This document shows positions 42,666 to 51,659 of a DNA stretch of 64,000 nucleotides, in pieces. Both the position numbers and the translations under genes were made by a program. How positions within the stretch are numbered: the stretch's first letter is position 1; every line of letters begins with the position of its first letter. The notes under the pieces were generated by a model. It was not told where the DNA came from. It made no database searches and saw only the letters and a list, made by a program, of their open reading frames with translations. The stretch is from Microvirga brassicacearum (GTDB lineage Bacteria; Pseudomonadota; Alphaproteobacteria; Rhizobiales; Beijerinckiaceae): positions 1 through 64,000 of the forward strand of contig NZ_VCMV01000071.1 of the NCBI RefSeq assembly GCF_008757455.1. The letters are read 5' to 3'.

Positions 42666-44879
42666 ATGAGCGAACGCGTCGTAAGTCCAGCGTCAGATCA
42701 TAACGAGAATCCTCCGGAGCAGCGCTCGGAACATTCGATCGAGACGCAGACGTCGCTTGTCGAGCGCGCGCTACGGACACTGAAGGTGGGCGACGCCTTT
42801 GCGGTGCTGGACATCCAAGGCGATTGTGGCTCCGTGCCGGATTCTCCGGAGGGCCTCTTCTTCGAGGACACACGCTATTTGTCGCGCTTCGAGTTGCGCC
42901 TTGACGGTAAGCGACCGCTGCTCCTGGGATCGGTCATTCAGGACGACAACGCGGCGCTCACCGTCGACTTGACGAACCCCGATATCCTGTCCGGAGAGAA
43001 AACGATGCTCCCGCGGGACATGATTGCGCTGAACCGGACGAAATTTCTCTGGCAGGGAGCTCTCTATGAGCGGATTGGCCTTCGCAATTACGATGCGCAC
43101 CGTCGCGTCTTCCGCCTCGACTGTTTTTTTGACGCCGATTTCCGCGATCTGTTCGAAGTCCGCGGCATGCAGCGGCCGCACCGCGGTCGCCGCACCGTGG
43201 CGGTGCTCCCCCCTGACTGCGTCACGTTCCGCTATGAGGGTCTCGACGGCGTCATGCGTCAAATGACAATGCGCTTCGAACCGTGGCCGACGCGGCTGGC
43301 GTCCGACCGCGTCACCTACGAGATAGGACTGGAGCCGGATGAACGCCGCTCGATCGTAATCACGGTGGCCTGCGAAGAGCAGGAGCCCGGAGGGACATCT
43401 CGTTCTGAGGTGCCGAACTTTCTCAAAGCTTTTCGAGACGCGCGTCGCGCTCTACGGGCGGTGACGAGCAAGGTGGCCAATATCGAAACGTCGAACGACC
43501 TCTTCAATGAGGTCGTCTCCCGTTCGTCATCCGACATGTACATGCTCGTGACGCCAACCGAGAACGGCCTTTACCCATACGCCGGCATCCCCTGGTACAG
43601 CACGGTCTTTGGTCGAGACGGCATTATCACCGCGATGATGCTCCTGTGGGCGGACCCATCCATCGCCAAAGGAGTCCTGCGCTATCTGGCGAAGATGCAG
43701 GCGACTGACATCGATCCCGCGGCGGACGCTCAACCGGGCAAGATCCTTCACGAGAGACGCCTCGGCGAGATGGCGCAACTCGGCGAGGTGCCTTTCCGGC
43801 GCTACTACGGCTCGGTCGACGCGACGCCGCTCTTCATCATGCTGGCGGGGCAATACTACGAATGCACCGGCGACGGCGAAACGATCGAGGCGATTTGGCC
43901 GAATATCGAGGCGGCGTTGCGCTGGTGCGATGAGTACGGCGATCGCGATGGCGATGGCTTCGTCGAGTACCATCGCGAAACCGAAAAGGGACTTGCCAAT
44001 CAGGGATGGAAAGACAGCCACGACTCGGTATTTCACGCCGATGGTTCGGGAGCCGAAGGTCCCATCGCGTTGTGCGAGGTGCAGGCCTATGTCTTCGCGG
44101 CAAAACGGGCGGCTGCACGGCTCGCGATCGTGCGCGACCGACCGGATCTTGCCGCTAAATATATCAGCGAGGCCAATGATCTCCAATCGCGCTTCGAGGC
44201 CGCGTTCTGGTGCGAGGAGATCGACACCTATGCGTTAGCGCTCGACGGATCCAAACGGCCCTGCCGTGTGCGGACGTCGAACGCCGGGCATACCCTGTTT
44301 GCAGGCATTGCAGCGCCTGAACGAGCCCGCCGTGTTGCCGCGACACTGATGGGCCCGGACTCGTTTAGCGGCTGGGGGATTCGCACGCTCGCGCGAGGCG
44401 AGCCGCGTTACAACCCGATGTCATACCACAACGGCTCGGTTTGGCCTCACGACAACGGGATGATCGCGCTCGGAATGGCGCGGTATGGATTGAAGGCGCA
44501 GGCCGCGCGGATTTTCAAGGCGATGTTCGAAGTGGCAACGTACCAGGAACTGCGCCGCCTGCCCGAGCTCTTCTGTGGATTCACCCGCCGCCGCCATCGC
44601 GGGCCAACCGCCTATCCGGTCGCCTGCTCGCCGCAGGCCTGGGCTGCGGCGACACCCTTCATGCTCCTCGGCGCCAATTTGGGGCTCCAACTTGATTGTG
44701 CCGGCAACGCCGTGCGCTTCAATGATCCGATCCTGCCGGACTTCCTGGACGAGATCGTGATCCGCGGGCTGCGCCTGGATACGTCACGCTTTGTCTTGCG
44801 GCTGCATCGCTATGGACGGGACGTGGCGCTAAATGTGCTGGAGCATTCCGGCGATGCTCGCGTTCTGCTCTGCAAATAG
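42666..44879 (+). CDS. Glycogen debranching-type enzyme (GDE N-terminal plus MGH1-type toroid)
   Basis: 737 residues from the ATG at 42666 (GAGGA upstream). Residues about 30-270 are the N-terminal beta-sandwich of archaeal/bacterial amylo-alpha-1,6-glucosidases (FAVLDIQGDCG, GLFFEDTRYLSRFEL, LPRDMIALNR). The rest is an (alpha/alpha)6 toroid: AGIPWYSTVFGRDGIITAMM at about 318, DGDGFVEYHRETEKGLANQG at about 440, then GWKDSHDS with a likely catalytic Asp, and SYHNGSVWPHDNGMIALG. It would remove alpha-1,6 branches, or a similar alpha-glucoside. It is larger than, but related to, the GH63-like hydrolase at 27844. Operon with the GT4 gene. Confidence 0.9.
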   Translation: MSERVVSPASDHNENPPEQRSEHSIETQTSLVERALRTLKVGDAFAVLDIQGDCGSVPDSPEGLFFEDTRYLSRFELRLDGKRPLLLGSVIQDDNAALTVDLTNPDILSGEKTMLPRDMIALNRTKFLWQGALYERIGLRNYDAHRRVFRLDCFFDADFRDLFEVRGMQRPHRGRRTVAVLPPDCVTFRYEGLDGVMRQMTMRFEPWPTRLASDRVTYEIGLEPDERRSIVITVACEEQEPGGTSRSEVPNFLKAFRDARRALRAVTSKVANIETSNDLFNEVVSRSSSDMYMLVTPTENGLYPYAGIPWYSTVFGRDGIITAMMLLWADPSIAKGVLRYLAKMQATDIDPAADAQPGKILHERRLGEMAQLGEVPFRRYYGSVDATPLFIMLAGQYYECTGDGETIEAIWPNIEAALRWCDEYGDRDGDGFVEYHRETEKGLANQGWKDSHDSVFHADGSGAEGPIALCEVQAYVFAAKRAAARLAIVRDRPDLAAKYISEANDLQSRFEAAFWCEEIDTYALALDGSKRPCRVRTSNAGHTLFAGIAAPERARRVAATLMGPDSFSGWGIRTLARGEPRYNPMSYHNGSVWPHDNGMIALGMARYGLKAQAARIFKAMFEVATYQELRRLPELFCGFTRRRHRGPTAYPVACSPQAWAAATPFMLLGANLGLQLDCAGNAVRFNDPILPDFLDEIVIRGLRLDTSRFVLRLHRYGRDVALNVLEHSGDARVLLCK

Positions 44880-45015
44880 CAGGCGCTCGCATCGCCGGTG
44901 CGTCCGACACGCATGACGCCTTGCCATCAGAACTTGCTGACCGCAACGGTGCCGCATCGCCCGAACTCGCGCAATACTTGGCTTTCAGTTGAACCGGCAT
45001 CGCGCCGACCTTGAT

Positions 45016-46017
45016 TTAACGCCGCGGGTAGATCGTCCTCCAGTCGTTTTTCATATCGACAACAAGCCAGCCTCGGCGGGGTGCTTCATCGAGCGCCTTG
45101 TCGAGTTTGCCCACCGCGGAATGGCGATCGTAAGCGTATTCGCGCTCCGCATCGGTATGGTGGACGATCAACGCGAAGCGCGGACCGGCATCGAGCGTCG
45201 TCCATTGCAGCATCTGAAGGTCTCCGTCCGAATTGCCGGCGGCGAAGATTGGGCGCCGTCCGACAAAGCGGTTGATGCCGACCGGTTTGCCCGGACCGTC
45301 ATCGATGAACTCGACCGTCGGGAGCTTGTTGATGACTGGCTTGTCGCCGTTCAGTTCGAAGGCGGTCTTCCCGCTCGATCCGATCACCTGTTCGGGCGGG
45401 ATACCATAAGCCTTCTCCGCCCACGGCCGCATGAATTCGACACCGCCACCTGAGACGATGAAGGTCTTGAATCCGTTCGCCCGCAGATGGGCCAGCAGCT
45501 CGAGCATCGGTTGGTACACGAGCGCCGTGTAGGGGCGGTGGAATCTCGGATGTTGCGCGGTGGCGATCCAGTCGCGGACCGTCTTCTCGAAGTCGGCGGT
45601 GCTCATGCCGCTATGGGTCGCGGTCACGAGTTCCACAAGTCCCTGCTCGCCGAGCGCCGCCAGCGTCGCCCGGTCCGCCTCCAGCACCGCCTTGAACGGC
45701 TGCGTCTCCTTCATCTCCGGCCGTTCTTTTGCCATGGCGGCAATCCGGTCGAAGACGAACATGGCCTGGACATAGTTCGGCTGCTCGGTCCACAGCGTCC
45801 CGTCATTGTCGAAGGTCGCGATGCGTTCCTCGATCGGCACGAAATCGGGTCCGCCCTCCGTCGTCACGCGCTTCACGAATTCGACGATCGCCGACTTGGC
45901 GTTGCCGTCGTTCCAGGACGGCAGGGGATCGGTCTGGGCGACAGAATGTGTCGCCGCCAGGCCAGCGGTCATGGCCGCAAAGATCAACAACAAGACCCGT
46001 CGCGTAAACATCGTCAT
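45016..46017 (-). CDS. Exported HAD-superfamily phosphatase-like protein
   Basis: 333 residues with a signal peptide (LLLIFAAMTAGLAATHSVAQ at 9-28). HAD motif I is FDNDGTLW with Asp70 as nucleophile and Asp72 as acid. FIVSGGGVEFM is motif II, and AAGNSDGDLQML motif IV. The protein should act in the periplasm on a phosphorylated substrate. It is convergent with the debranching enzyme gene and stands alone. The ATG at 46017 is accompanied by a second ATG two codons later; either could be used. Confidence 0.87.
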   Translation of the reverse strand: MTMFTRRVLLLIFAAMTAGLAATHSVAQTDPLPSWNDGNAKSAIVEFVKRVTTEGGPDFVPIEERIATFDNDGTLWTEQPNYVQAMFVFDRIAAMAKERPEMKETQPFKAVLEADRATLAALGEQGLVELVTATHSGMSTADFEKTVRDWIATAQHPRFHRPYTALVYQPMLELLAHLRANGFKTFIVSGGGVEFMRPWAEKAYGIPPEQVIGSSGKTAFELNGDKPVINKLPTVEFIDDGPGKPVGINRFVGRRPIFAAGNSDGDLQMLQWTTLDAGPRFALIVHHTDAEREYAYDRHSAVGKLDKALDEAPRRGWLVVDMKNDWRTIYPRR

Positions 46018-46433
46018 TACACCTTTTCAAAGCTGGGCTGGCAGGGGCGACGGTCGGTCGTCGTCCCTGACGATTCACTTGCCGGGCAAAACGGTATCTG
46101 TTGGCAGCCGGACGAACTGGACGGGAGGCTTCGCGGCGTTCGCCTTGATCTTGTGAGCGGGTTGTCGGCGTCGTTCTGCGAGTTGCTGTCCCGGGCATTT
46201 GCCTGTCCCAGTGCGAGCGATAGACCGAACCTTATTCGCACAGGAGCATTGATGCCCGGTCCCATTTGGCCCTCATTGCACGTCAACAATGGCCGGACTG
46301 TACGATGTCATGCGCGGCTGTCCACCCACTTTCGACGCAACGAGGACGCTGACATATCCCGCCGCCGTCACTTTACCTCGCGCTATTGACGGCGCGCTGC
46401 CGTGCAATGACGCGGTAAACAGGACGACCGAGG
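46018..46433. other. 416-base intergenic stretch, no gene seen
   Basis: Two short open frames (46017-46289 minus, 46289-46513 plus) have no ribosome site or recognisable protein and look random. I see no tRNA, no repeat and no terminator with a T run. It carries the HAD gene's promoter and the 3' end of the aspartoacylase-like operon. Confidence 0.45.
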
Positions 46434-47369
46434 CTAGTCCACAAGCAGCGTGCCGACACCGAGAAGCGCCTCGCCCTTGTTCACCGAAAGGCTGGTCAGC
46501 CGATACAGGATAAAGCCCTCCTTCTCCGAGCGGACGCTGGCGAGCACTTTCCCGAACACGTCTTTGATTTCGCCCAGAATTTCGCCGGCCACGACAGGCT
46601 CGGAGAGCTCTTTTCTTGCATACCATAATCCATCGCAGGGGGCTGACGGCACCCACATGGTGACGAATTTGGGCATGGCCTGAGGCGCCGGCTTCACCGG
46701 TCCGGAAATCATGCCGAGGGTGTGCATGACGCGCTCGATCCCGGCGATCATCTGGCCGACGGTCTCCTCACCCCAGAGGCCGTTGCCGCTCACTTCGGGA
46801 AGAATGCTCGGCACACCGACCCTGTGCGCTGCGTTGATGGTATAGCCCTCGCCTCCCGCAGCAATCGCGACCGGAATCCCGAAGGCGGTCGCGAGCGCTT
46901 TCGACTTCTCGCAACCGCTCGGGAAAATCGTAAAAGGCGCGAGCGACTCGTCGAGATCCCCGCCGTGAAGATCGAGATATGCGTCGGCTTGCGGATAAAC
47001 GCTTGTTACGAGCCAATTCGCGAGACGCTCGCTGGTGGTTCCATCAGGCTTGCCGGGGAACATGCGGTTCAGATTTTTCCCGTCTTCAGGCATCACGTAG
47101 ATGCTGCGCCGGCGAAAACCTTGCACGTTGAGGATGGGCAGCACGACGAGCGTTCCCTTGATCTGCTCAGGCCGCATCTGCAGCAGTCGGATGGCTGCCT
47201 CCACCGAGCAAAATTCCGAACCGTGCACGCCGGCCGTGACGAGCAGGCACGGACCTGGCTCCGCCCCTTCGATGATGCCGAAGGGAATTTCGACGCCGTC
47301 GATCGGTTGAATGTAACCCTGCTCGATACGAGCTTCTCCTGTGCGGATTGGCGGCAGTGTCTTCATCAT
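46434..47369 (-). CDS. Succinylglutamate desuccinylase/aspartoacylase-family deacylase
   Basis: 311 residues. The zinc site is visible: TAGVHGSEF (His49, Glu52) and the second histidine in AYLDLHGGDLDE. The substrate-carboxylate arginine and metal-site loop are in KNLNRMFPGKPDGT. The C-terminal beta domain ends VNKGEALLGVGTLLVD. The family removes acyl groups from N-acylated amino acids or related compounds. It is the last gene of the TetR-controlled operon, 25 bases after the acetylpolyamine-hydrolase-like gene, so both enzymes probably deacylate what the MHS transporter brings in. Confidence 0.9.
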   Translation of the reverse strand: MMKTLPPIRTGEARIEQGYIQPIDGVEIPFGIIEGAEPGPCLLVTAGVHGSEFCSVEAAIRLLQMRPEQIKGTLVVLPILNVQGFRRRSIYVMPEDGKNLNRMFPGKPDGTTSERLANWLVTSVYPQADAYLDLHGGDLDESLAPFTIFPSGCEKSKALATAFGIPVAIAAGGEGYTINAAHRVGVPSILPEVSGNGLWGEETVGQMIAGIERVMHTLGMISGPVKPAPQAMPKFVTMWVPSAPCDGLWYARKELSEPVVAGEILGEIKDVFGKVLASVRSEKEGFILYRLTSLSVNKGEALLGVGTLLVD

Positions 47370-47394
47370 GGTTCATCCCGGTTGACGAAAATGT

Positions 47395-48423
47395 TCAGGC
47401 TGCCTTGCCCTCGAAGGCGCGGAAAAAGCTTCGCAGATAGCCGCCGAGATGAGGACTGAGGTAACCGCCCTCCTGCACCAGAAGAGTCGGCAGGTCGAGC
47501 GTGGCGAACTTCCGTCCGGCTTGGGCGAACCCGTCATTGGTGATCTTGAAGGTCGCAACAGGATCGTGCTCCGAAGCATCGAAACCGAGCGAAAGCACGA
47601 GCGCACCTGGCGCGAACTCACGCACCCGCGTGAGCGCCGCATCCACAGCCTCGAGCCAGAGAGGGTCCGGCGTCGCCCATGGAAGCGGCTGATTGAAATT
47701 CAGCCCCCGCCCCGCACCTTCGCCGATCTCGTCGGCATGGCCCGCATAATACGGCGCGGAGAGCCGCGGGTCGACGTGGATGGAGCAAAACAGCACGTCG
47801 GGCCGCTCCCAAAAAATAAATTGCGTGCCGTTGCCGTGGTGCACGTCGATATCGACGAGCGCCACCTTGCCGTACGTTTTCGTCAGGCGATTTGCCGCGA
47901 TCGCAGCATTATTCAGGAAGCACACGCCCGTCATGAGATCCGGATAAGCGTGATGGCCCGGAGGGCGGCACAGCGCATAGACCGGACTGCCCGATGCCGC
48001 GAGACGGTCTGCTCCGTGGATCGCCGTCTGAGCACTGGCGTAAACGGCCGGCCATGTTCCCTCCGTCATCGGACACGATGTCGAGTTCGAGTACCAACCA
48101 AGTTCGCCCAGCAGTTCTGTCGGTTTCCGGTGCATCCGATGGGTCGGGTGCACATTCGGGATCACCTCAGGCCCATAATCAGGGTTGGCGGCCCAGCGGG
48201 AATAAACCGTCCTAAGAAATTCGACATAGTCCCGATCGTGAATTTCGGTCACCGGATCGAGGCTCCCGAGTGGAGCCTTGACGATTTCGTGGCCATCTTC
48301 CTGCACGATGTTCAAGAAAATCCGATAACGTTCCGCTCGATCGGGCTGGTCGACGAACTTCCCGGTCCGGAAGACGAATTCGGGGTCGTGAAGAGCCTGA
48401 TCGGGGTGATGGACGACAAGCAT
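47395..48423 (-). CDS. Histone-deacetylase-family protein, probable acetylpolyamine amidohydrolase
   Basis: 342 residues, the size of bacterial acetylpolyamine amidohydrolases. Active-site RPPGHHAYP (His157, His158) and the zinc ligands in DIDVHHGNGTQ (Asp193, His195) and SLGFDASEHDP (Asp282) are all present. It would deacetylate acetylated amines in the cytoplasm. Its place between an MFS transporter and an aspartoacylase-like enzyme fits catabolism of acetylated polyamines, but the exact amide is not determined. Separated from the transporter gene by 57 bases. Confidence 0.92.
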   Translation of the reverse strand: MLVVHHPDQALHDPEFVFRTGKFVDQPDRAERYRIFLNIVQEDGHEIVKAPLGSLDPVTEIHDRDYVEFLRTVYSRWAANPDYGPEVIPNVHPTHRMHRKPTELLGELGWYSNSTSCPMTEGTWPAVYASAQTAIHGADRLAASGSPVYALCRPPGHHAYPDLMTGVCFLNNAAIAANRLTKTYGKVALVDIDVHHGNGTQFIFWERPDVLFCSIHVDPRLSAPYYAGHADEIGEGAGRGLNFNQPLPWATPDPLWLEAVDAALTRVREFAPGALVLSLGFDASEHDPVATFKITNDGFAQAGRKFATLDLPTLLVQEGGYLSPHLGGYLRSFFRAFEGKAA

Positions 48424-48480
48424 CGATCGTTGTCCTTTGTTGTTCTCGCTTGGTTGGTTCAGTCGAGGTTTGGCGGAGGC

Positions 48481-49797
48481 TCAATCGAGCGACCGGCCTC
48501 GCGTCTCCGGCGTCAGGAAGATGTGCGTCAGAAGCGTGATTGCGCAGATGATCATCACGTAGATGGAGATGTAGAGCGGCCCTCCGAGTCCTTGCAGCCA
48601 CGTTGCGATCAATGGCGCCGTGCCGCCGAAAATCGCCGCGCAAACCGCATAGGGGATGCCGATGCCGGAGGTGCGAACTTGCGTTGGAAACAGTTCGGCG
48701 AATAGCGTTCCGATGACCGAATTGTTGAGAGAGATGAAAATCGCGCCGACCACTGCAACGAACAGGAAAGTGCCGAAGCTCGGGTTTCCGACAAGCATCG
48801 ACAGGAGCGGATACGTGAAGACAAGGAAGCATACCGCCGCAGCAATCAGGAACGGCTTGCGCCCAATCCGGTCCGACAGATAGGCGAAGGTTGGAACTCC
48901 GACGCAATAGGCTGCGGTCGCCGCGATATTGCCGGCAAATCCAGCTGCCCGGTCGAGACCGCCGACGAGGTTCGCATAGGTGGGAAGGAAGATCAGCCAG
49001 AGATAATATTGGACGCCGTTCATCTGCACGACGAACACGATGAAGGCCTCCTTGGGATACTTCGCCAGTGAGGCGAGGATCGAGGCGGCGCTGAGTTTCT
49101 GCTTGTCCTTGATCTTCTCGAAGGCTGGCGTTTCATCGATCCCCCGGCGCATGTAAAGCCCGTAGAGCGACAGGAGGGCTCCCAAAAGGAAAGGCAACCG
49201 CCAGCCCCAGGAAGCGAGGGCATCCGGCGGAAGAAATCGCGTCGTCAGGCTTGCGACCGCCGTCGCCACCAGAACCGACAACCCGATGGACACCATCTGC
49301 GGCGAGGCGCCAAGCGCGCGATTGCGATCAGACGCATGCTCGTTCAGAAACGTGATCGCAATCTGGAACTCGCCACCCGAGGAGAAGCCTTGCAGGAGGC
49401 GCGCAGCGACGATGATGATGGGCGCAGCAACGCCGATCTGAGCGTAAGTCGGGCATAAACCGATGATCAGGCTGCCGATACCCGCCATGATGATGGTGGC
49501 GGAAAGCATCGTGCGCCGTCCGTATTTGTCCGCCAGGGGAGAGAGCACAAATGCTCCAATCGGGCGACCGGCAAAACCGATGGCGAAAGCCGAGAAACTC
49601 GCGATCAGCGAGGCGGTGGGGTCGTCCGCCGGAAACATCTGGACGGCGAAAATGCCTGCCAACAAACCGTAGATCGACCATTCGTACCATTCGATGAAGT
49701 GACCGATTGATCCGCCGAAGATCGTCTTCAGTCGGGACGACGATGCACGCGCATCCACCGGGGTCGCGTCCCCGTAGGCTCTGACACTTTCACTCAT
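48481..49797 (-). CDS. MHS-family (ProP-like) major facilitator transporter
   Basis: 438 residues with 12 helices. The metabolite:H+ symporter branch is recognisable by IGHFIEWYEWSIYG near the start, PIGAFVLSPLADKYGRRTML, LLQGFSSGGEFQIA, and LWLIFLPTY. The family imports carboxylates, betaines and similar solutes with protons. It is second in the operon that begins with the TetR gene; the two enzymes that follow suggest an acylated amine or amino acid as cargo. Confidence 0.92.
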   Translation of the reverse strand: MSESVRAYGDATPVDARASSSRLKTIFGGSIGHFIEWYEWSIYGLLAGIFAVQMFPADDPTASLIASFSAFAIGFAGRPIGAFVLSPLADKYGRRTMLSATIIMAGIGSLIIGLCPTYAQIGVAAPIIIVAARLLQGFSSGGEFQIAITFLNEHASDRNRALGASPQMVSIGLSVLVATAVASLTTRFLPPDALASWGWRLPFLLGALLSLYGLYMRRGIDETPAFEKIKDKQKLSAASILASLAKYPKEAFIVFVVQMNGVQYYLWLIFLPTYANLVGGLDRAAGFAGNIAATAAYCVGVPTFAYLSDRIGRKPFLIAAAVCFLVFTYPLLSMLVGNPSFGTFLFVAVVGAIFISLNNSVIGTLFAELFPTQVRTSGIGIPYAVCAAIFGGTAPLIATWLQGLGGPLYISIYVMIICAITLLTHIFLTPETRGRSLD

Positions 49798-49873
49798 GAC
49801 TTACCCCTTCCCCTTGGCCTCTGGAGCCATTTCACGTTGGTCTTGGTGCCGCCCCGTTCTCACGCCGCCGCAT

Positions 49874-50509
49874 TCAGCGGCTGAAATCGTGTTGTGCGAG
49901 GGTTTCAAGCCGCTGGCCGACCAACTCGGCCAGGATCTTCAGATTTCGTTCGAAATACGCCTCGTCCTTGTCGAGGAAGCGTTCGAGACTGAGCCCGCGA
50001 ATGGCGATCAGCATGAATTCGAAAATCGCCACAATGTCGGGACGCGCATCGTTCTCGGAGGTATGACGCTCAAGCCAGGGATGCAGAACGGTGCGCATGG
50101 TGTCGAGGCGATGCGTGACGACGCGAGGGTGCAGCACCCCATCCGAACGTGTCCCGATGATGATTTCCCAGATGGCCCAGTATTCGGGGTCGCCGTAGAC
50201 CTGCCAAAGATGTTGCACAAGGTCCGAAATGTGCAGGACGCCGTCCGGAGAGAGGTGTTCCTCCGCCTCGAGGCGATCGCGCATGCGCTCCGACGCATGA
50301 TCGAGCACGCCGAACATGAGTTCGTCCTTCGTCGAGAAATGATGATGCAAGGCGCCCGTCGTCACCCCTGCCCGCTTGGCAATGAGCGCGGTCGTCGTGC
50401 CGGCAAAACCGACCGTATGGAGGAGCTCGATTGCCGCGCCGATCAAGATCATGCGCGTTTCGGCGCTGCGATCGACCTGCGTCCGTCTTCGACTGGGCGC
50501 GACGCTCAT
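49874..50509 (-). CDS. TetR-family transcriptional regulator
   Basis: 211 residues. DNA-binding domain at about 17-63: MILIGAAIELLHTVGFAGTT, then TALIAKRAGVTTGALHHHFS and TKDELMFGVLDHA. The C-terminal ligand domain has WAIWEIIIGTRSDG and a long helical end. It lies 76 bases upstream of the transporter gene on the same strand, and a strong palindrome sits 13 bases upstream of its start codon. It therefore probably represses itself and the transporter/deacylase operon. Confidence 0.93.
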   Translation of the reverse strand: MSVAPSRRRTQVDRSAETRMILIGAAIELLHTVGFAGTTTALIAKRAGVTTGALHHHFSTKDELMFGVLDHASERMRDRLEAEEHLSPDGVLHISDLVQHLWQVYGDPEYWAIWEIIIGTRSDGVLHPRVVTHRLDTMRTVLHPWLERHTSENDARPDIVAIFEFMLIAIRGLSLERFLDKDEAYFERNLKILAELVGQRLETLAQHDFSR

Positions 50510-50522
50510 CGGCGGGAATTTT

Positions 50523-50542
50523 CATACATATCGATTAGTATG
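50523..50542. promoter_or_regulatory. TetR-type operator palindrome
   Basis: CATACATATCGATTAGTATG pairs at eight of ten positions, with arms CATAC/GTATG and centre ATCGAT. It lies 14-33 bases upstream of the TetR start codon, a classical place for autorepression. Confidence 0.75.
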
Positions 50543-50626
50543 TAAATTTGCGAAAGCCTGTCAACCGCCAAAGTTCCCCTACGGCGTCTATTCAATGGGG
50601 GAGATGACGAGCCCTGCGCGCCACGC

Positions 50627-51448
50627 TCACCGGAGCAAACCATCCGTCAAGGTCGGCCACTCCTGCAAAAACGCACCGCGCGCCCTTATTCCCGCTAATC
50701 CCGTCTGTCTCTTCTCGTCCTGGATCAGACGCGCGAACACCAAAGTATCATCACCCTTCGTTGCCCAACCGACGAACCAACCCCAGCCTCGCGCTCTGTC
50801 GAACTTTCCATCGGCCTGCCGAGGAAACGCCGAACCTGATTTACCAAAAATCATCCAACCACCTTGAAGCCGGGTGCGTTCGACGATCTGTCTGGTCATG
50901 TCAAAAGCCCGAGGGTGCACTTTCAGCCGTCGATTGACGAGCTTCTCAAGAAAGGCGACCTGCTCCAACGGTGAAATCTGCAACGAGGAACTAATCCAGG
51001 CTCGCTCCAACGCGTTGTTCTGTCCCGCATCTCCTGAGAAATCGGCGTTTCCATATTTGAAGTCCCCGGCGTATCGCTGAAGGCGCTCTACTCCGAGAGC
51101 ATGCGCGACTTGTTGCGAGAACCAGACCACCGAGTATTTCATCCACCTTGTCGGGTCTGTGGGCTGCCTCCAAGCCTCGCCCAGCCAATCGGCATATCCC
51201 GGACGGAATGGCAGCGTCGGCGAATGCGCGTCAGTCAAAACGCCAGCATCGAATCCCATGAGACTCAGGGCGACTTTGAAAGTGGAGGCTGGGGTGACGC
51301 GGTTCGTGCAATCGCCTTGCTGCAGAAGAATCCTACCGTCCGCTGCGTTCGCGATCACGGTGCAAATGGTCTTTGCATCAGCAGTGGAGACCGGCAGCGC
51401 GATCGTCAAGAGAGACAGTGCAGCCAAGCAGTACTTTATCAAATTCAT
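50627..51448 (-). CDS. Class D (OXA-type) beta-lactamase
   Basis: 273 residues from the ATG at 51448, giving a good signal peptide (CLAALSLLTIALPVSTADA). The active-site set is complete: Ser55-Thr-Phe-Lys58 (PASTFK), Ser106-Val-Val (KYSVVW), Tyr132-Gly-Asn (FKYGNADFSGD) and Lys203-Ser-Gly (FGKSGSAFP); Trp151 is also in place to stabilise a carbamylated lysine. The YGNADFSG and ISSSLQISPLEQ text is closest to the OXA-1-like group. It would hydrolyse beta-lactams in the periplasm. The gene has the same base composition as its neighbours and no mobile element or integron beside it, so it looks like a resident chromosomal enzyme. Confidence 0.92.
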   Translation of the reverse strand: MNLIKYCLAALSLLTIALPVSTADAKTICTVIANAADGRILLQQGDCTNRVTPASTFKVALSLMGFDAGVLTDAHSPTLPFRPGYADWLGEAWRQPTDPTRWMKYSVVWFSQQVAHALGVERLQRYAGDFKYGNADFSGDAGQNNALERAWISSSLQISPLEQVAFLEKLVNRRLKVHPRAFDMTRQIVERTRLQGGWMIFGKSGSAFPRQADGKFDRARGWGWFVGWATKGDDTLVFARLIQDEKRQTGLAGIRARGAFLQEWPTLTDGLLR

Positions 51449-51659
51449 GTGCTGGATCGATCTGAAATGGTGCGTCGGAACCGATGACGCGTTGGCAATT
51501 CTCGAGCAGTCAAACTTTGGAGCCAACAAACCGAAGCCGCCGCCCGCAATGACCGTGAGACCGCCGCATGGCAACCGGCTGAGACAACCGGTTTTACATG
51601 CAGCGGCACGCGAGGCGGGAGACGATCATCCGTTCGCCAGTTGCAAATGAACGCCGAGC

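Noticed and set aside
46017-46513. Two short frames in the 416-base gap as small genes
   Set aside because: No ribosome site, no recognisable composition, and they overlap flanking signals; probably chance frames.
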